DNA from: Gracilaria domingensis
Lineage: Eukaryota > Rhodophyta > Florideophyceae > Gracilariales > Gracilariaceae
Length of the DNA: 64,000 nt
Assembly (NCBI GenBank): GCA_022539475.1
Contig: VCMS01000165.1
Span: forward strand, 62,001-126,000
Reading direction: 5' to 3'
The notes under the pieces are model-generated. The model worked only from the letters and a program-made list of their open reading frames with translations, did not search any database and was not told the origin of the DNA. This document shows, one piece after another, positions 31,026-42,386 of the stretch. Within the stretch, counting starts at the first letter, position 1, and each line of letters begins with the position of its first letter. The translations under genes and the position numbers were made by a program.

Positions 31026-31158
31026 ATTTTACTTTACCACACTAATTGTGCACCCACTTTAATTGCAGTCACTTGGTGTAGAAGGAAGGAGACGGCTGGT
31101 CTCTACACAAAGTGATTGCGATTAATGTGGGTTCAAAAATAATGTGGTAACAGATTTA
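31026..31158. repeat. Two abutting inverted transposon ends
   Basis: Reading outward from a 23-bp centre (31081-31103), both arms start TACACMAAGTGAYTGCRATT and stay similar for about 55 bp (shared GTGGG and GTGTGGTAA/ATGTGGTAA). The same end sequence in the form TACACCCAGTGACCGCAA borders the 606-bp element at 46925-47530. So two ends of that DNA transposon family stand back to back here. Confidence 0.75.
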
Positions 31159-31880
31159 ATGTAGCCTACATTAAAACAGGTTGTTTTTGGCCTGGTTGAG
31201 ATTCTTAAATAATTTTAGAATATTGTCTGTCGTACAATTAATTTTACCTAATGGTTCCTGTACAGAGGAGACCATTTGAAGGTGCTTGAGACGCTACAGG
31301 TCTACCACGTGGGTGTTGACGGTTTTGTGGACATTCTACTAACTGGTTAGTAATTTAGATAATTTATTTATTTAGGTAGATATTTTAAAGACGCACGTGG
31401 TGTACCAGACAACAGGTCTCACACGTGTGCAAGATCGCGTTGACCCGGCAGCCATACTTAGGCGCTACCGAGATCCGCGTTTTCTACGGATGTAAAGTAA
31501 GCACCAACTTGGTAATCTCTTGCCTTTCTGGTTGAGAACTACCACCGCAAAGATCTTGTACGTACGCTTGTGCTCTCCCTCACTGTTTCCGATACAGCCG
31601 GAGCTAGCACTTTTACGTACTGTACCACCTGGTATTCAGGTGCTCATCTACCGTCGTGGTTCGTCTCCTACTTCGTACCGTATAGGTTGAGCGCCCGCTG
31701 GCTCCCCACAACCGACGAACACCGCCCGTGGCTATACGACATATTTTGGTCTCCCGACCTAGAAAGTTGTTGTTTAATAACACCTAGTAGGTTTTCTGTC
31801 GTGACCACTTTGGAAGCGAAGACTTTCGTAGTACGAAAGGGATTCAAACCAATTCGGTAGTTGGAATACCAAGAAAACAA
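31159..31880. other. Leader region before element C
   Basis: No gene. The 5' LTR and leader of element C should lie in this stretch, but with no second LTR in the window its borders cannot be set by eye. Confidence 0.35.
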
Positions 31881-34083
31881 TTGGCTACCCCCGTGAGCCA
31901 AACAATGGTGAAACCTAAAAGGACCATTCAAGGGTCTAGTGCTCCTTTAAGCCTTGCAGGTGGACCTTCTGTACCTCCGGTACAACCAATTTTGGATAAC
32001 CCTGAGAAATTGCTACGTAACCCAAGAGGTAATGGTATCCGTCAGGACGCTAGGCCGTGGTACGTACGCCGCCGGATACCGTGAAGGTTAATTCTTATAG
32101 TGAAATGGTTGTGGAGATCTGGCCTTGTCTTGAGGAGCGAGCCAGAAATCTCGTGATCCAAGTGGTGAAGGACGCCACAACCAATAAGGTAGACCTTGAA
32201 GGTGGAATAGCTGCGCCCTCTTTGAATGTGTACACACTTACCCGAGTGGTAATTGACCGCGAGGTTGTGGAAGGTAGGGCAATGTTACCGAAAATGGTGC
32301 GCGAGTACCTATGGACGGACGTCGAAGGTGAGATATACCGTGTGGTTCAAGACCTATGGATTACCGAAGGGTACGCAGAATGAAGACCATCTATGGTGAG
32401 CATGGTAGGCACAACGCCTCATGACGTCCCGAGGGGTTCGCTACAATATCCTCAGTCTTTACCGGCTGATAGTGGGGACCACAGGGTTCGTTGGGACGTG
32501 ACTGCAAGGGCTCGGCAGCAGATGTTCCGATCGGTTACTATTCGCCCAAACTAATTTGTATCGCTCGAATGGGTGCCGGAGGAGGTGGCTCTGAGGGTGA
32601 TTGGTCCGACTCGGAGGATGAGCGGCGAAGAAACCATAAAGGTAAAAAAAAGGAGAACCGTCGAGGTAAGCAGAGGAAATAGGATTCGAGTTCTACTTCG
32701 TCGAAGTCAGATACCGATTGGGAGTCCTCGGAGGACGACTGTAAAGGTAAGAGAAGGAGAAGGAACAAAACCAAGAGGTCTAGAAGAAAATCTACGGGAA
32801 CCCGCAAGGGTAGGAAAAGAAGGAATGATTCTGATACCGAATCAGACACCTTTTCCGACCTGGAGGTAATTCAGCCGTTCAACGACCTGTTCATCAAAAC
32901 GGTTGATTACAGGACATACAGGTTACGGAACAAGGATTCCGACTACACCCATGCGGTAGCTCAGAAAATTACTAAGCATCACAAGAAGCTCAGCTTTCAG
33001 ATGGGTGATACTGTATTTACCGGTGAGGATCCCATCGCAGTGATTGAGTTTCTGCAGAAATTCAAGATCGCCTGTAACCAGAATGGTTTTTCCGAAGAGG
33101 CTGCCATGTGGTTGTTCCAGTTCTATCTTAAAGGACAAGCCTACAACCGCCTGCAGGGGCGCCTTCGAGGAAATACCTTAGTAGTTGACGACGAAGAGAC
33201 GGAGATGTTGGAGAGCTACTCTGAAGTGGTTAATTTCTTGTTAGAGACATAAACGACCGATGAGCTAACACAGGAGTCCGACTCGGAGTTGCTCGCTTAC
33301 CGTCAAAGGTCGGGACAAACCGAAATGGAATTCTCAGTTGCCTTGTGGAACCTAGCCACGCGATGCGGGAATGTGATCACTACCACGAGGTTAAAATTAA
33401 TGTTCTCTGACAATGTTGACAGAGCCATCCGCTCTCAGGTACGTAATTACTTGACGACCAACCGAAAAGTAGATTACGACGCCCTTGCCAGGTATGTTCA
33501 TGGTCTGGGCGACACGCTCCGCATGGGTAAGAAACCGACTCATGGTCCTACCACAAAGGAGAAAGAACCGAAGCGGTCCTTGATGGAAATCGAAGAGAAC
33601 TCTACCACAGATGGTGATTCTTTGATCAGGATACCAACTGGTACTGCGATTCACTTCGTTGCTGCACCACATGGAAATTTCCGACCCTCTACCGTAGGGA
33701 ACTGGTCAACCACACCAATTGGTACTCCTCAGTCTGTCACGTCACTTATCAAGACGGCGACACAGTCACCTACTTCCGTCGGTAACCGTCAACGGAATAC
33801 ACCAAATGGTTCTAATTCGTCTTATGCGACTGGGAACCCTGAAGAACGGAAGTCTACCTCGATGGTGATGCGGGACCCTCATGCAGGGGGACTTCCTTGC
33901 TGGTTTTGCCTTTCAGCTGATCACATGGCATATAGGTGTGACAAATTACCGCCCGGACTGCGCGATGGACTCGTCCAGGCCAGGCAGCAATATCATTCTC
34001 ACCTATTTGGTCCTGAACGTAACTTACCAATTGGTAACAAACCAGCAACTTCTGGAACGCACCAGGTCAACCTTGTGGAATAG
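31881..34083 (+). CDS. Element C Gag region
   Basis: A polar, Lys/Arg-rich N-terminal region (31881-32870) is followed by a capsid-like core (GEDPIAVIEFLQKFKIAC, then AMWLFQFYLKGQAYNRLQ). A CCHC zinc knuckle CWFCLSADHMAYRC near 33900 binds element RNA. Similar capsid wording occurs in element A. Fossil part. Confidence 0.75.
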
Positions 34084-34139
34084 GAACCGATCTCGGAAGC
34101 CTCCTCTGCTCCCAAGCAGTAGGAAAACTAAAACCGGTT

Positions 34140-35240
34140 GTGGTCGAGGCCCCACCCAACCGGAATTTGGAATGCCATTCGATACCGAAAGGATTGGATG
34201 AAACTGTAAAGGACGAGAACAGTACAACAATGAAGGTTATGTTTATGAAGTACAATAACTATAAAGTTGGTGTTTTGCTTTGTTTCTCACCTTCTCATGC
34301 GGTGCCTGCAATATCCGTACTCGATACAGGTGCCGGCCTCTGCGTAATGAACGCCCGTATGATACCGAAAGCGGTGCTAGATACACTCAAGCCGGAAGCT
34401 ACACCCAACCCATTGGTAGACGCTAACAATCGCCCTCTGTTAGTAAGAGGAACGCTGACCACTATGGTGCAAATTGGAACCTGGAAGCTGCGGGTGAAGT
34501 TCTACGGTGTGGACAGATTGGCTGCGGATTGCATCCTGGGAACTAGTTTCATTGAAAATCATGTGAGAGCAATCTTCCCAGCATCGCAGACAATCCTGCT
34601 CTGTTATGGTGAAAAGGGTGCCATTCAAGGTCATACGAAAACCAAGAGTGGTTGGGCCCGAACGCAGAGGCGGAAGTTTCCAACCAATACGGTTTCCAAT
34701 AAGGTCAGGCTCACCAAGAAGGTTTCTTTAGCCCCTATGCACCAGGCTACGGTTACGGTTTCATGCGACACACTAGGTCTGGTAACGTTGCAGGACCATC
34801 CAAGGACGGCGGAACGACATCTTACCTTAATGGCGAACGAAATCGTCGAGAACGTACCCCATAGACCATTTCACATGTACCTCAGCAATTTCGGAAACCA
34901 CACGGTGCACTTACCGAAAAATACCGTGATATGTGTGGCTCTATCCGCCCCAAGTGGTGTATTCGTGATGCTAACCGAGTCCGGCGAGGTCGCCTATTCT
35001 AAGAAAGGGGGGAGGAAATCGTTCGGGAATTACCAAGTGGTATCGAAGATTGCTGATGACAAGATCGTACTGGCCGATGCTGTCACCGATGCGGTAAAAG
35101 CCAGGAAGAAACTAGAGCTAGATTCAGTAAGGGATTGGAGAGAGGGAGTCGAAGTAGGTAACGATTACGGTCCATACAAGCGACGTATCCTCCGTCTCCT
35201 TGAAGAATTTGAAACCATATGGTCTGGCCGTTTAGATTAA
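34140..35240 (+). CDS. Element C protease
   Basis: SVLDTGAGLCVM near 34317 is the aspartic protease active site, and CILGTSFIENHVRAIFP near 34530 the matching second half of the domain. The rest is the linker towards reverse transcriptase, ending with LRLLEEFETIWSGRL. Fossil part. Confidence 0.82.
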   Translation: MVEAPPNRNLECHSIPKGLDETVKDENSTTMKVMFMKYNNYKVGVLLCFSPSHAVPAISVLDTGAGLCVMNARMIPKAVLDTLKPEATPNPLVDANNRPLLVRGTLTTMVQIGTWKLRVKFYGVDRLAADCILGTSFIENHVRAIFPASQTILLCYGEKGAIQGHTKTKSGWARTQRRKFPTNTVSNKVRLTKKVSLAPMHQATVTVSCDTLGLVTLQDHPRTAERHLTLMANEIVENVPHRPFHMYLSNFGNHTVHLPKNTVICVALSAPSGVFVMLTESGEVAYSKKGGRKSFGNYQVVSKIADDKIVLADAVTDAVKARKKLELDSVRDWREGVEVGNDYGPYKRRILRLLEEFETIWSGRLD

Positions 35241-35270
35241 TTCAAGAAAGCTGAGCACCGTATCGAACTG

Positions 35271-36808
35271 GTGCCAGATGCGAAACCAATATGGCAACAA
35301 CCCTACCGTGCAGGTTCAATATCCCGCGAGTTAGAGTTGGAAGGGGTGGAAAGGATGCTCCGTGAAGGTTTAATAGAACGCGCCCAATCGGGATGGCCCA
35401 GCTCAGTGGTGTTGTTTCAGAGAAGGGGAGATCTTAGAATGAGGTTTTGTATCGACTACAGGAAGTTGAACAAGGTCACCATGCGGGATTCGTACCCAAT
35501 ACCCAGGATGTACGAGTGCATTGATTCCCTTGGGGATGCACAAATATTCACCACTTTGGACGCCAATTGCGGTTATTGGCAAATGCCGATAAGGGAGGAG
35601 AACCGAGGTAAAACGGCTTTCACGTGCCATGCTGGTCTTTACCGTTTTACTTGGATGCCCTTTGGTCTTTGCAACGCACCCGCTACGTTCCAGTGAGCGC
35701 TAGATATCATCCTCTCGAAAACAAATGGAGAACCGCATTGGTATATTTGGATGATGTCATCATCTATTCCAGATCGGTGGAAGAACATTTCGTTCACGCC
35801 CTTCAGATTCTGAGATTGTTACAGACCGCAGGGGTAACGCTGAAGCACCGAAAATGCTTCTTTTTCCATACCAAAGTGGAATACCTGGGGCACACAATTA
35901 GCCCAGGTCGCCTTTTGGTAGCCAAGCGGAATCTGCGTACCGTTCAGGAAGTGAAAGTGCCGCCCTCTCAGACAGAAGTGAGATATTTTATTGGTTTGTG
36001 TAATGTCTACCGAAGGTTCATCAAAGGATTTGCCACTATTGCGGCTCCGTTGAATAGAAAGCTTCTTAAAGGTCAACCCATGAGGTTTGAGAATCTCTCG
36101 GATGAAGAGATGGACGCGTTCGAAACGCTCAAACGAGCGCTTCTGAACCCACCAATATTGGCGTTACCCAAAGCTGGCTACCGCTACACGCTAGATACCG
36201 ACGCTTTGGACGCCCAAATTGGTTGCTGCCTATTGCAGGAGCAAGAGAGCGGCGACAAACTACCTACTGGTTATTGGAGTTGAGCTCTTACCGAAACGGA
36301 GAAGAACTACAGAGTGACCGAGAAGAAATGTCTAGCAGTAGTGTGGAGCATACTGATCCTCCGTCCCTACCTATATGGTGAACGTTTTACCTTGCGGACT
36401 GATCATGATTCCCTCAGGTGAATACTAGGATTGTCAGATGCTTCTGGTAGGTTGGCCAGGTGGAGGTTACGTTTATCTGAGATGGAGTTCGATGTAAAGT
36501 ACCGTCCTGGTATAGAACACAAAGTCGCAGACGCTTTGTACCGTCTTAATACCGATGGATTGGAAACCGAACCGGTGGAGGACGATATACCGTGCTTCAC
36601 AATTTCTATTGACCCAAGTGGTAATTCGACCGATACGGTACAGGGAGTTTGGGAAATACCTGAGGAAGGTGAACTCTGGAATGACGATCCTAAACTTCTT
36701 GGTAGTACCATCAATAATTCTCCCACAAGTGGGCCGGTCGGTTCACCTCGCAGCACAGTAGTACTGTCAGCCTGCCTGGGCTGCGCCCAAGTTTGGAGGT
36801 GGCGGTAA
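35271..36808 (+). CDS. Element C reverse transcriptase and RNase H
   Basis: Palm motifs MRFCIDYRKLNKVTMRDSYP and FTTLDANCGYWQMPI, MPFGLCNAPATFQ, then VYLDDVIIYSRS. The thumb has GLCNVYRRFIKGF. RNase H shows LDTDALDAQIGCCLLQE and RTDHDS, then KYRPGIEHKVADALYRL. The coding match to Ty3/gypsy fades just before element D begins. Fossil part. Confidence 0.88.
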
Positions 36809-37000
36809 GCGCTTGCGCCGGTAGTAGGCGAGAACCTTCGATCGAGGCAGATGTTCGATCGGCTCGAAAGTATCCTCCTCAGGGAAGTATCCGTACCAAC
36901 GGACTTGGTATTCGGTCTCCCCATCGGGGTTCATGACGTGACTCACGATGCGTTCGATAACGAATTCTTGTGGAAACACTTCCCGTTCGCGGGACTCCAT
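36767..37000 (-). CDS. Element D chromodomain
   Basis: The segment FVIERIVSHVMNPDGETEYQ, VRWYGYFPEEDTFEPIEHL is a clear chromodomain: the E-V/I-E-x-I-V start, Y-x-V-R-W-x-G-Y/W core, and the E-D-T-F/W-E-P ending. In chromoviruses it steers integration to chromatin carrying histone methyl marks. Fossil part. Confidence 0.9.
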   Translation of the reverse strand: MESREREVFPQEFVIERIVSHVMNPDGETEYQVRWYGYFPEEDTFEPIEHLPRSKVLAYYRRKRLPPPPNLGAAQAG

Positions 37001-37712
37001 GGCGTATGGGTCACTCCTGCTGACGCCGTTTCACCTGGAGAGGTTCTGTAGCTGTTTAAAATCACGCAGGTGAAGCTTTCCAAGCGTTGGAGACGGGCTT
37101 ACTTCTGCGGTTTTCCACGCATGCCGCTGTGGCGGCCGTACTGTATCTCGCGTCCTACGCGTCCTATCCTCGAGCTAGAGAGATAGTTGCAAAGCTCACG
37201 ATCAGACGAGTCCAACGGTATCACGTTATACGACGAGAGTCGAGAGACTGACAAACGGTAGTATTTCCGGTTGACGAATCTCCTGGCCTTCACGGGGATA
37301 ACCGTTTCAGTGACGGAGGTGCGTACGGCACTCCCTTGGCGAGGCGGCGGTTCACCCGGTCCACGGGGCATGTGCCAAGAGCTCTGATTGGCTCTACGCC
37401 ACAGATTGGCGACCACGACAATCGTGCGCGTGCCGTGCTCGGCCATCCGTTAGCGAAAGGTCGCCGACCGCTCATTAGGGCTTTTCACGTTGTGACGTGC
37501 GTCGCGTGGCACGCGCCTGGTTCTGTGGCCCCGTGTCACGGAGATTGCACTTCTTGCAGTGATGGCGGAGTTTCAAGTCTCCACACGCGATGTGGTTCAC
37601 ACTGTAGAGTGTCGGCTTCCAAGAAAGGGTTAAAACCCACAAAGGAATCCATAATGAGCGGTAATACTCAGCACAACTCGTTCACGAGGCTTTCTATTTC
37701 AGGGTTGCAATG

Positions 37713-38516
37713 CTATTCTTCCGCGTGCAGCGGCTGGTCCGGATCAGCAGAAACCGTTTTCACAGTTCGGCTATGTTTTTCAGCGCGAATACGCGAGTTC
37801 AAGCGGTTAGAGGTCCCAGAGTGGGTAGCTGCTTCTGCGGCAGCGTCGCGCCTCTCGCGGGCACGTTCCGTGGTAACGGAGACTGATACGGTGGAGTCCT
37901 CACGGTTGGGGTGCGACAATGCAACTGTGCCACTAGATTCTCGCACGGGAGCGACTGGATTGTCAGTGTGGATCACATTTCCCGTGGTTGGGGGACCGGG
38001 CGACACCGGAGCGTCAACGCCATTCGCAGCAGCTGCGGTATTCTCCCCCTCCTTAGGTGGCGCCACGGGCTCCATCGGGAGATAGGGTGGGGGTGTTACT
38101 CTTGTAAATACTCGTGCAGAGTCGTTGGAATTCGTCCAAGTAGTAGGAAGTTCAGTTCTGTGTTCAGAAGTACCTACTGTAGGTAGATCAATTAATCCTC
38201 GATCCTGGTGCGGAAGAGTCGCCGGGCGCGACGGTAGTGTAGCGGCTGTTGACGGTTCTGTCTCCTGTTGAGGATCCTTTGATTGGTTATTGGTTGAGGT
38301 GAGCCCGGTTGCGGTGGGTGGCGTTGGGGTGGGCACAACGCGGTCGCGCGAGATTCGTTCATGACGTCCGTCAATGTCGAGTACGACGGTATCCAGATTG
38401 ACGGGAATGACGCGATATGGTCCATCAGCGATGGGGGAGAGCTTATGTCTCTTTTCCTTGTCAGGATTATAATACTCCTTCCGAAGGAAGACAAAGCTGT
38501 TGGGCTCTACCACCAC
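37713..38516 (-). CDS. Element D integrase C-terminus and linker
   Basis: KLSPIADGPYRVIPVNLDTV is the GPY/F module typical of chromovirus integrases. After it comes an unusually long tail rich in Pro, Thr and Ser (TPTPPTATGLTSTNNQ) that ends in a charged stretch, ahead of the chromodomain. Fossil part. Confidence 0.8.
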   Translation of the reverse strand: MVVEPNSFVFLRKEYYNPDKEKRHKLSPIADGPYRVIPVNLDTVVLDIDGRHERISRDRVVPTPTPPTATGLTSTNNQSKDPQQETEPSTAATLPSRPATLPHQDRGLIDLPTVGTSEHRTELPTTWTNSNDSARVFTRVTPPPYLPMEPVAPPKEGENTAAAANGVDAPVSPGPPTTGNVIHTDNPVAPVRESSGTVALSHPNREDSTVSVSVTTERARERRDAAAEAATHSGTSNRLNSRIRAEKHSRTVKTVSADPDQPLHAEE

Positions 38517-39637
38517 TGGTGTACCGCGAATTTGGCGATCGAATTACGCTTGTACGTAAGCTGTGCCTTTTCCATGGCCTTCCGGGCTACCGGTACCATC
38601 TTGGTTAACCAATTTTTCCAGGTGTCCTTGTACATCCGTAGTGACGGGAAAGACGCTAGCGTCGGTTGTGATTTGATTGCTACCGGTGGCGGTATGCTCG
38701 AAAGAACGAGTTCAAACGGCCAAAGCTTCGTTACCAGATGCACCTGGGTGTTATACGCGTACGTAATAGCGTCGGTGTACCATTCCCAATCCTTTGGGTG
38801 ATCCGCAACATAGGATCGTAATGCGTTAAGCATTGTACGATTAAATCGTTCTACTTGCCCATTACACTGGGGATGATAGGTTGTTGTAAACAAATTCTTG
38901 ACATCCAAGATACGGCATACGTTCATAAAGAACTTTGACGCAAACTGAGAGCCATTGTCTGAAAGCAGATGAACGGGCGGTCCGTAACAGAAGACCCAAT
39001 CCGTCAAAAATGCTTGTGCGACTGCTGCTGCAGTGATCCGCTTCAACGGAACCGTTCGCATTAGCTTCTAAAAACTGTCCGTGATAACCAGGAGGTACCT
39101 GTGACCGCGTGCGGGTCGAATTAATTCGCCCAGAATGTCGATAGCGACGAACTCCAAAGGAGCCTGGGCTGGGAACAGCGTCATCGACTTAGAATTGCGT
39201 CGGCGTTTGACGTTGTTCTTGGCGCATTCCGTGCATGAACGGCGTACTGCGTAGCAGTCGAATGCTAGGGCTGGCCAATAAAAGTCTCTTCGGAGAGTTA
39301 GATACAACTTCCTGCCACCAGGGTGTCCCCCAATCTTTGCATAGTGGGATATATGGAGAACCCTCCATTGTAGGGAGTGTGGAACCACAATTTGAGGACG
39401 TGGCCCAACAATCCTAACAAGGAATCCCTGATCGTTGGTTAAAAAGCGTATCTTGAATCCCCCGTTGAGTCGCGCCCTTATCTGAGTACAGAAAGGATCC
39501 CCGTGTTGTTCACGTATTACCTCTTCAGCGGTAATGGGTTCAAATGAGCCAGGCGGTGGCTCGGCCGTTTCTGCGGCGAGAATATCGTCACAGACCTCAT
39601 CCGTAATTTCGGATTCTTCCTCCAAGTCTTTTACCAA
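38507..39637 (-). CDS. Element D integrase core
   Basis: HHCC zinc region: HISHYAKIGGHPGGRKLYLT with CTECAKNN. The core follows with FVAIDILGELIRPARGHRYL and VHLLSDNGSQFASKFFMNVC, then NGQVERFNRTMLNALRSYVA. Fossil part. Confidence 0.88.
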
Positions 39638-39687
39638 GAAGCATGGTATGTCGTCGTCGTCGACAGGTTCTGCTTCTCAAGACGTTC

Positions 39688-42264
39688 CTAGCGAGAAAGC
39701 GCATCAGCCTGCATATTCAGGGTGCCCCGTTTGTACCGTACATCAAGATCAAATTCCGATAGACGGAGACGCCAACGCATAAGGCGACCCGACGGCTCGG
39801 AGATCTCCATAAGCCAGCGGAGAGCCGAATGATCCGTATGTACCTGAAAATAGGTTCCCATGAGATAGGGTCTTAAGGTAAACAGCGCCCAAACGACGGC
39901 GAGACACTCTTTCTCAGAGAATGAGTAATGACGCTCATGCACGTTCAATGAACGGGACCAGTATCCAACTGGACGTCGCTCGCATTCCTTCGAGACTTGA
40001 AACAAGGCACACCCCACTTGGTGGTCACTGGAATCAGTATCAACTTCATATGGAAGCCCTGGAGTGGGCAACGCCAAAATCGGCGAAGACGTAACAGCGT
40101 CGATTAACGACGAAAAGGCGGGTGCTTTCGCATCGCTGAATGGTTCCAGTTTAAATGGCTGTCCTTTCCTGAGGCGAGAGTTGAGAGGAGCTGCAGTATC
40201 AGCAAAATTCGGGACGAACCGGCGGTAGACATTACACAAACCGAGAAATGATCTGAGTTCCGTCTGAGTTGTCGGATGTTTCGCTTCCTTCAGCGAGTTC
40301 ACCCTTACCTCGTCGACCGAGAGTGTCCCTGGGCGGATAATGTGGCCCAGGAATTTCACCGAGTAGGTAAAGAATTCGCATTTCTTGAGCTTCAAGGTAA
40401 CAACTGCGTCACGCAGAACCTGCATCACTTCCCTCACATGGGACATATGTTCATCCATACTGTTGGAAAATACGACAATGTCGTCCAAGTACACAAGACA
40501 AGTCTTCCACTTGAATCTGGCCAACAGAATGTCAATCGCGCGCTGAAACGTAGCGGGAGCATTCGTTAGCCCGAAGGGCATCCGTTTGAAACGGTACAGT
40601 CCTTGGTGACATACAAACGAGGTCTTGTCGGGATCTTCTTTTCGAATTGGAACCTGCCAGTAACCCCAATTGGCGTCAAGGGCGGTAAATACTCTGGTGC
40701 TTCCCAGCGAGTCGATGTACTCATCCATCCGTGGAATCGGATACACGTCTTTGACGGTAAAGGCGTAAAGTCGCCTGTAATCGATGCAAAAACGCCACGA
40801 TCCATCCGACTTCGGAACAAGTACAACGGGCGATGCCCATGACGACTGAGCTGGCTCAATTACGGCGGCTCGTAGCATCTTCTCGACTTGAGACTTTTCT
40901 TCTTCCCGCGCTTTCGGGCCTGCCCGATACGGGTGTTGCGCGATTAGGCGAGTATCTGGGAGCAGATCAATACGGTGCTCCGTAATTCCAATTGTTCCAT
41001 GGGAACCGTCCCACATGGGAGTAAATTCTCTGAGCACGTCTCGCAACTTCTCGCGATGAGACGCTGGGAAATGGTCCAGATTCAACTTCTTTAACTCCTC
41101 AACAGGGTTCGTCTGTTCTGTGCCAAGGGGTAGCGCTGATTTAACCAAAATGAACCGTCGTTCGTGGCCCGAACTAACTAGGTTCACCTCTTCAGTAGCA
41201 ACTGCTTGCGGTACGGCGCAGTTTCCCTTTCTGGAGGAATCCGACAAAACGGAGTTTTCAGGACGCACCTCCCCCTCCTTAGCTTCGGGCACACCGAGAA
41301 CCTCGGACGTTGAGATTCTCGTCTGTACGAGCGCCTTCGGATGCGGCAGGACCGAACCTAGTACCTGTTGTTTGACTAGCAACTGAGTGGTTTTGCCAAA
41401 GTTGGCAACCAGTACCTTGAAATGTTGATCGGGCTCGATAGAAACAACACCATTAGCTAAAGCGAGCTGTCGCTGATCGTACAACGATGAAGACGGTTGA
41501 ACTAGTCGAATTCCATGTTGTTTGGAGACGCACTGCACCCATATCAGGGATTCCGACGGGATTGAAACGGATTTCGCTATGCAAAGCTTTGTTGATTTCG
41601 GATCCACGTTTGGAACCTCCTGAGCCACAGGTAATGGAACGCGCTTCCGAATCGCGCGCCTCAATGGCTTCCGAACGATCGGAATGGTTGTACCCTCTTC
41701 CATTTCCACTGTTTTCGCCCTTGGGCGTATCGCTTCGACAAAGCGGTCGCAAAAATCACAACCGAGTATAATCGGTGCAGCGAGTGAATCGCAGACAACA
41801 AAGTCAAGTTTCACCACGTAGATGCCAAGTCTCACTGTGAGAGTTAAGTAACCAACCTTGCGCAGCGGGTTACTGTTCGCGTCAGCGATATCCAAGCCTG
41901 GACCATAGCGAACGAATTCCCGAAGTGCCAGGGGCACTAACGAAGAGTGAATGAGATTGGGCGCAGCGCACGTGTCTAACACAGACAGTTGACGAACCAT
42001 AAACTGGTGTGATACGCCGAGGTCGGCGTAAACCTTATAATTCCTTTTGGCCATCACAAGGACTCTATCCGGGTTACGGAAATTTCGGGACCGTATCCAC
42101 GGACGACGGAGAACCGTTAAAAGCTCTGAGTCCACGTCAGATTGAGCCATCTTCCTCGTAAGGATCTTTCTTTTAAAGAAAGTGACCTGGGAGCGAAGCG
42201 GCGGCGCCTCGGGCGTCTCCGACTTTGGCTCAGGAGACGCCCCTCCCGCAGGGGGAGCTCCCAA
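39688..42264 (-). CDS. Element D protease, reverse transcriptase, RNase H
   Basis: A single 858-residue frame. The protease region is near residues 80-190, with LIHSSLV and APIILGCDFCDRFVEAI. Reverse transcriptase motifs are WRFCIDYRRLYAFTVKDVYP, FTALDANWGYWQVPI, MPFGLTNAPATFQRAIDI and LVYLDDIVVFSNS. RNase H shows VDTDSSDHQVGCALFQVS and VHTDHSALRWL, then ADALSR. This is the longest open frame in the window. Fossil part, well preserved. Confidence 0.92.
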   Translation of the reverse strand: MGAPPAGGASPEPKSETPEAPPLRSQVTFFKRKILTRKMAQSDVDSELLTVLRRPWIRSRNFRNPDRVLVMAKRNYKVYADLGVSHQFMVRQLSVLDTCAAPNLIHSSLVPLALREFVRYGPGLDIADANSNPLRKVGYLTLTVRLGIYVVKLDFVVCDSLAAPIILGCDFCDRFVEAIRPRAKTVEMEEGTTIPIVRKPLRRAIRKRVPLPVAQEVPNVDPKSTKLCIAKSVSIPSESLIWVQCVSKQHGIRLVQPSSSLYDQRQLALANGVVSIEPDQHFKVLVANFGKTTQLLVKQQVLGSVLPHPKALVQTRISTSEVLGVPEAKEGEVRPENSVLSDSSRKGNCAVPQAVATEEVNLVSSGHERRFILVKSALPLGTEQTNPVEELKKLNLDHFPASHREKLRDVLREFTPMWDGSHGTIGITEHRIDLLPDTRLIAQHPYRAGPKAREEEKSQVEKMLRAAVIEPAQSSWASPVVLVPKSDGSWRFCIDYRRLYAFTVKDVYPIPRMDEYIDSLGSTRVFTALDANWGYWQVPIRKEDPDKTSFVCHQGLYRFKRMPFGLTNAPATFQRAIDILLARFKWKTCLVYLDDIVVFSNSMDEHMSHVREVMQVLRDAVVTLKLKKCEFFTYSVKFLGHIIRPGTLSVDEVRVNSLKEAKHPTTQTELRSFLGLCNVYRRFVPNFADTAAPLNSRLRKGQPFKLEPFSDAKAPAFSSLIDAVTSSPILALPTPGLPYEVDTDSSDHQVGCALFQVSKECERRPVGYWSRSLNVHERHYSFSEKECLAVVWALFTLRPYLMGTYFQVHTDHSALRWLMEISEPSGRLMRWRLRLSEFDLDVRYKRGTLNMQADALSR

Positions 42265-42386
42265 GTTTAGTTTTTCTGGGCGGGGTTGGCCGGCGACGGC
42301 AAACTCTGCTCAGAGTGGGAAACAGAATTCCCGGGTTCGGGGTTGGTCACAGTTACCTGTTCAGCCTGGTTCCGAGATTGCTCAGT

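Larger units (their letters stand above)
31881..36766 (+). mobile_element. Ty3/gypsy LTR retroelement C, broken
   Basis: Plus-strand Ty3/gypsy element related to A. Parts: N-terminal Gag-like and basic region 31881-32870; capsid-like Gag 33001-34083 with one CCHC zinc knuckle; protease 34300-34600 (SVLDTGAGLCVM); reverse transcriptase 35271-36010 (VYLDDVIIYSRS); RNase H 36010-36540; a short linker to about 36766. There integrase would follow, but instead element D begins in the opposite orientation. It looks broken with several breaks. Middle-aged, since long stretches are still open. Confidence 0.9.

Noticed and set aside
31668-31931. Minus frame opposite the start of element C as a separate gene
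   Set aside because: No motif, and it lies antisense to the leader and Gag start of element C.
41120-41771. Plus frames opposite the protease-RT frame of element D
   Set aside because: Antisense shadows of a clear 858-residue retroelement frame.
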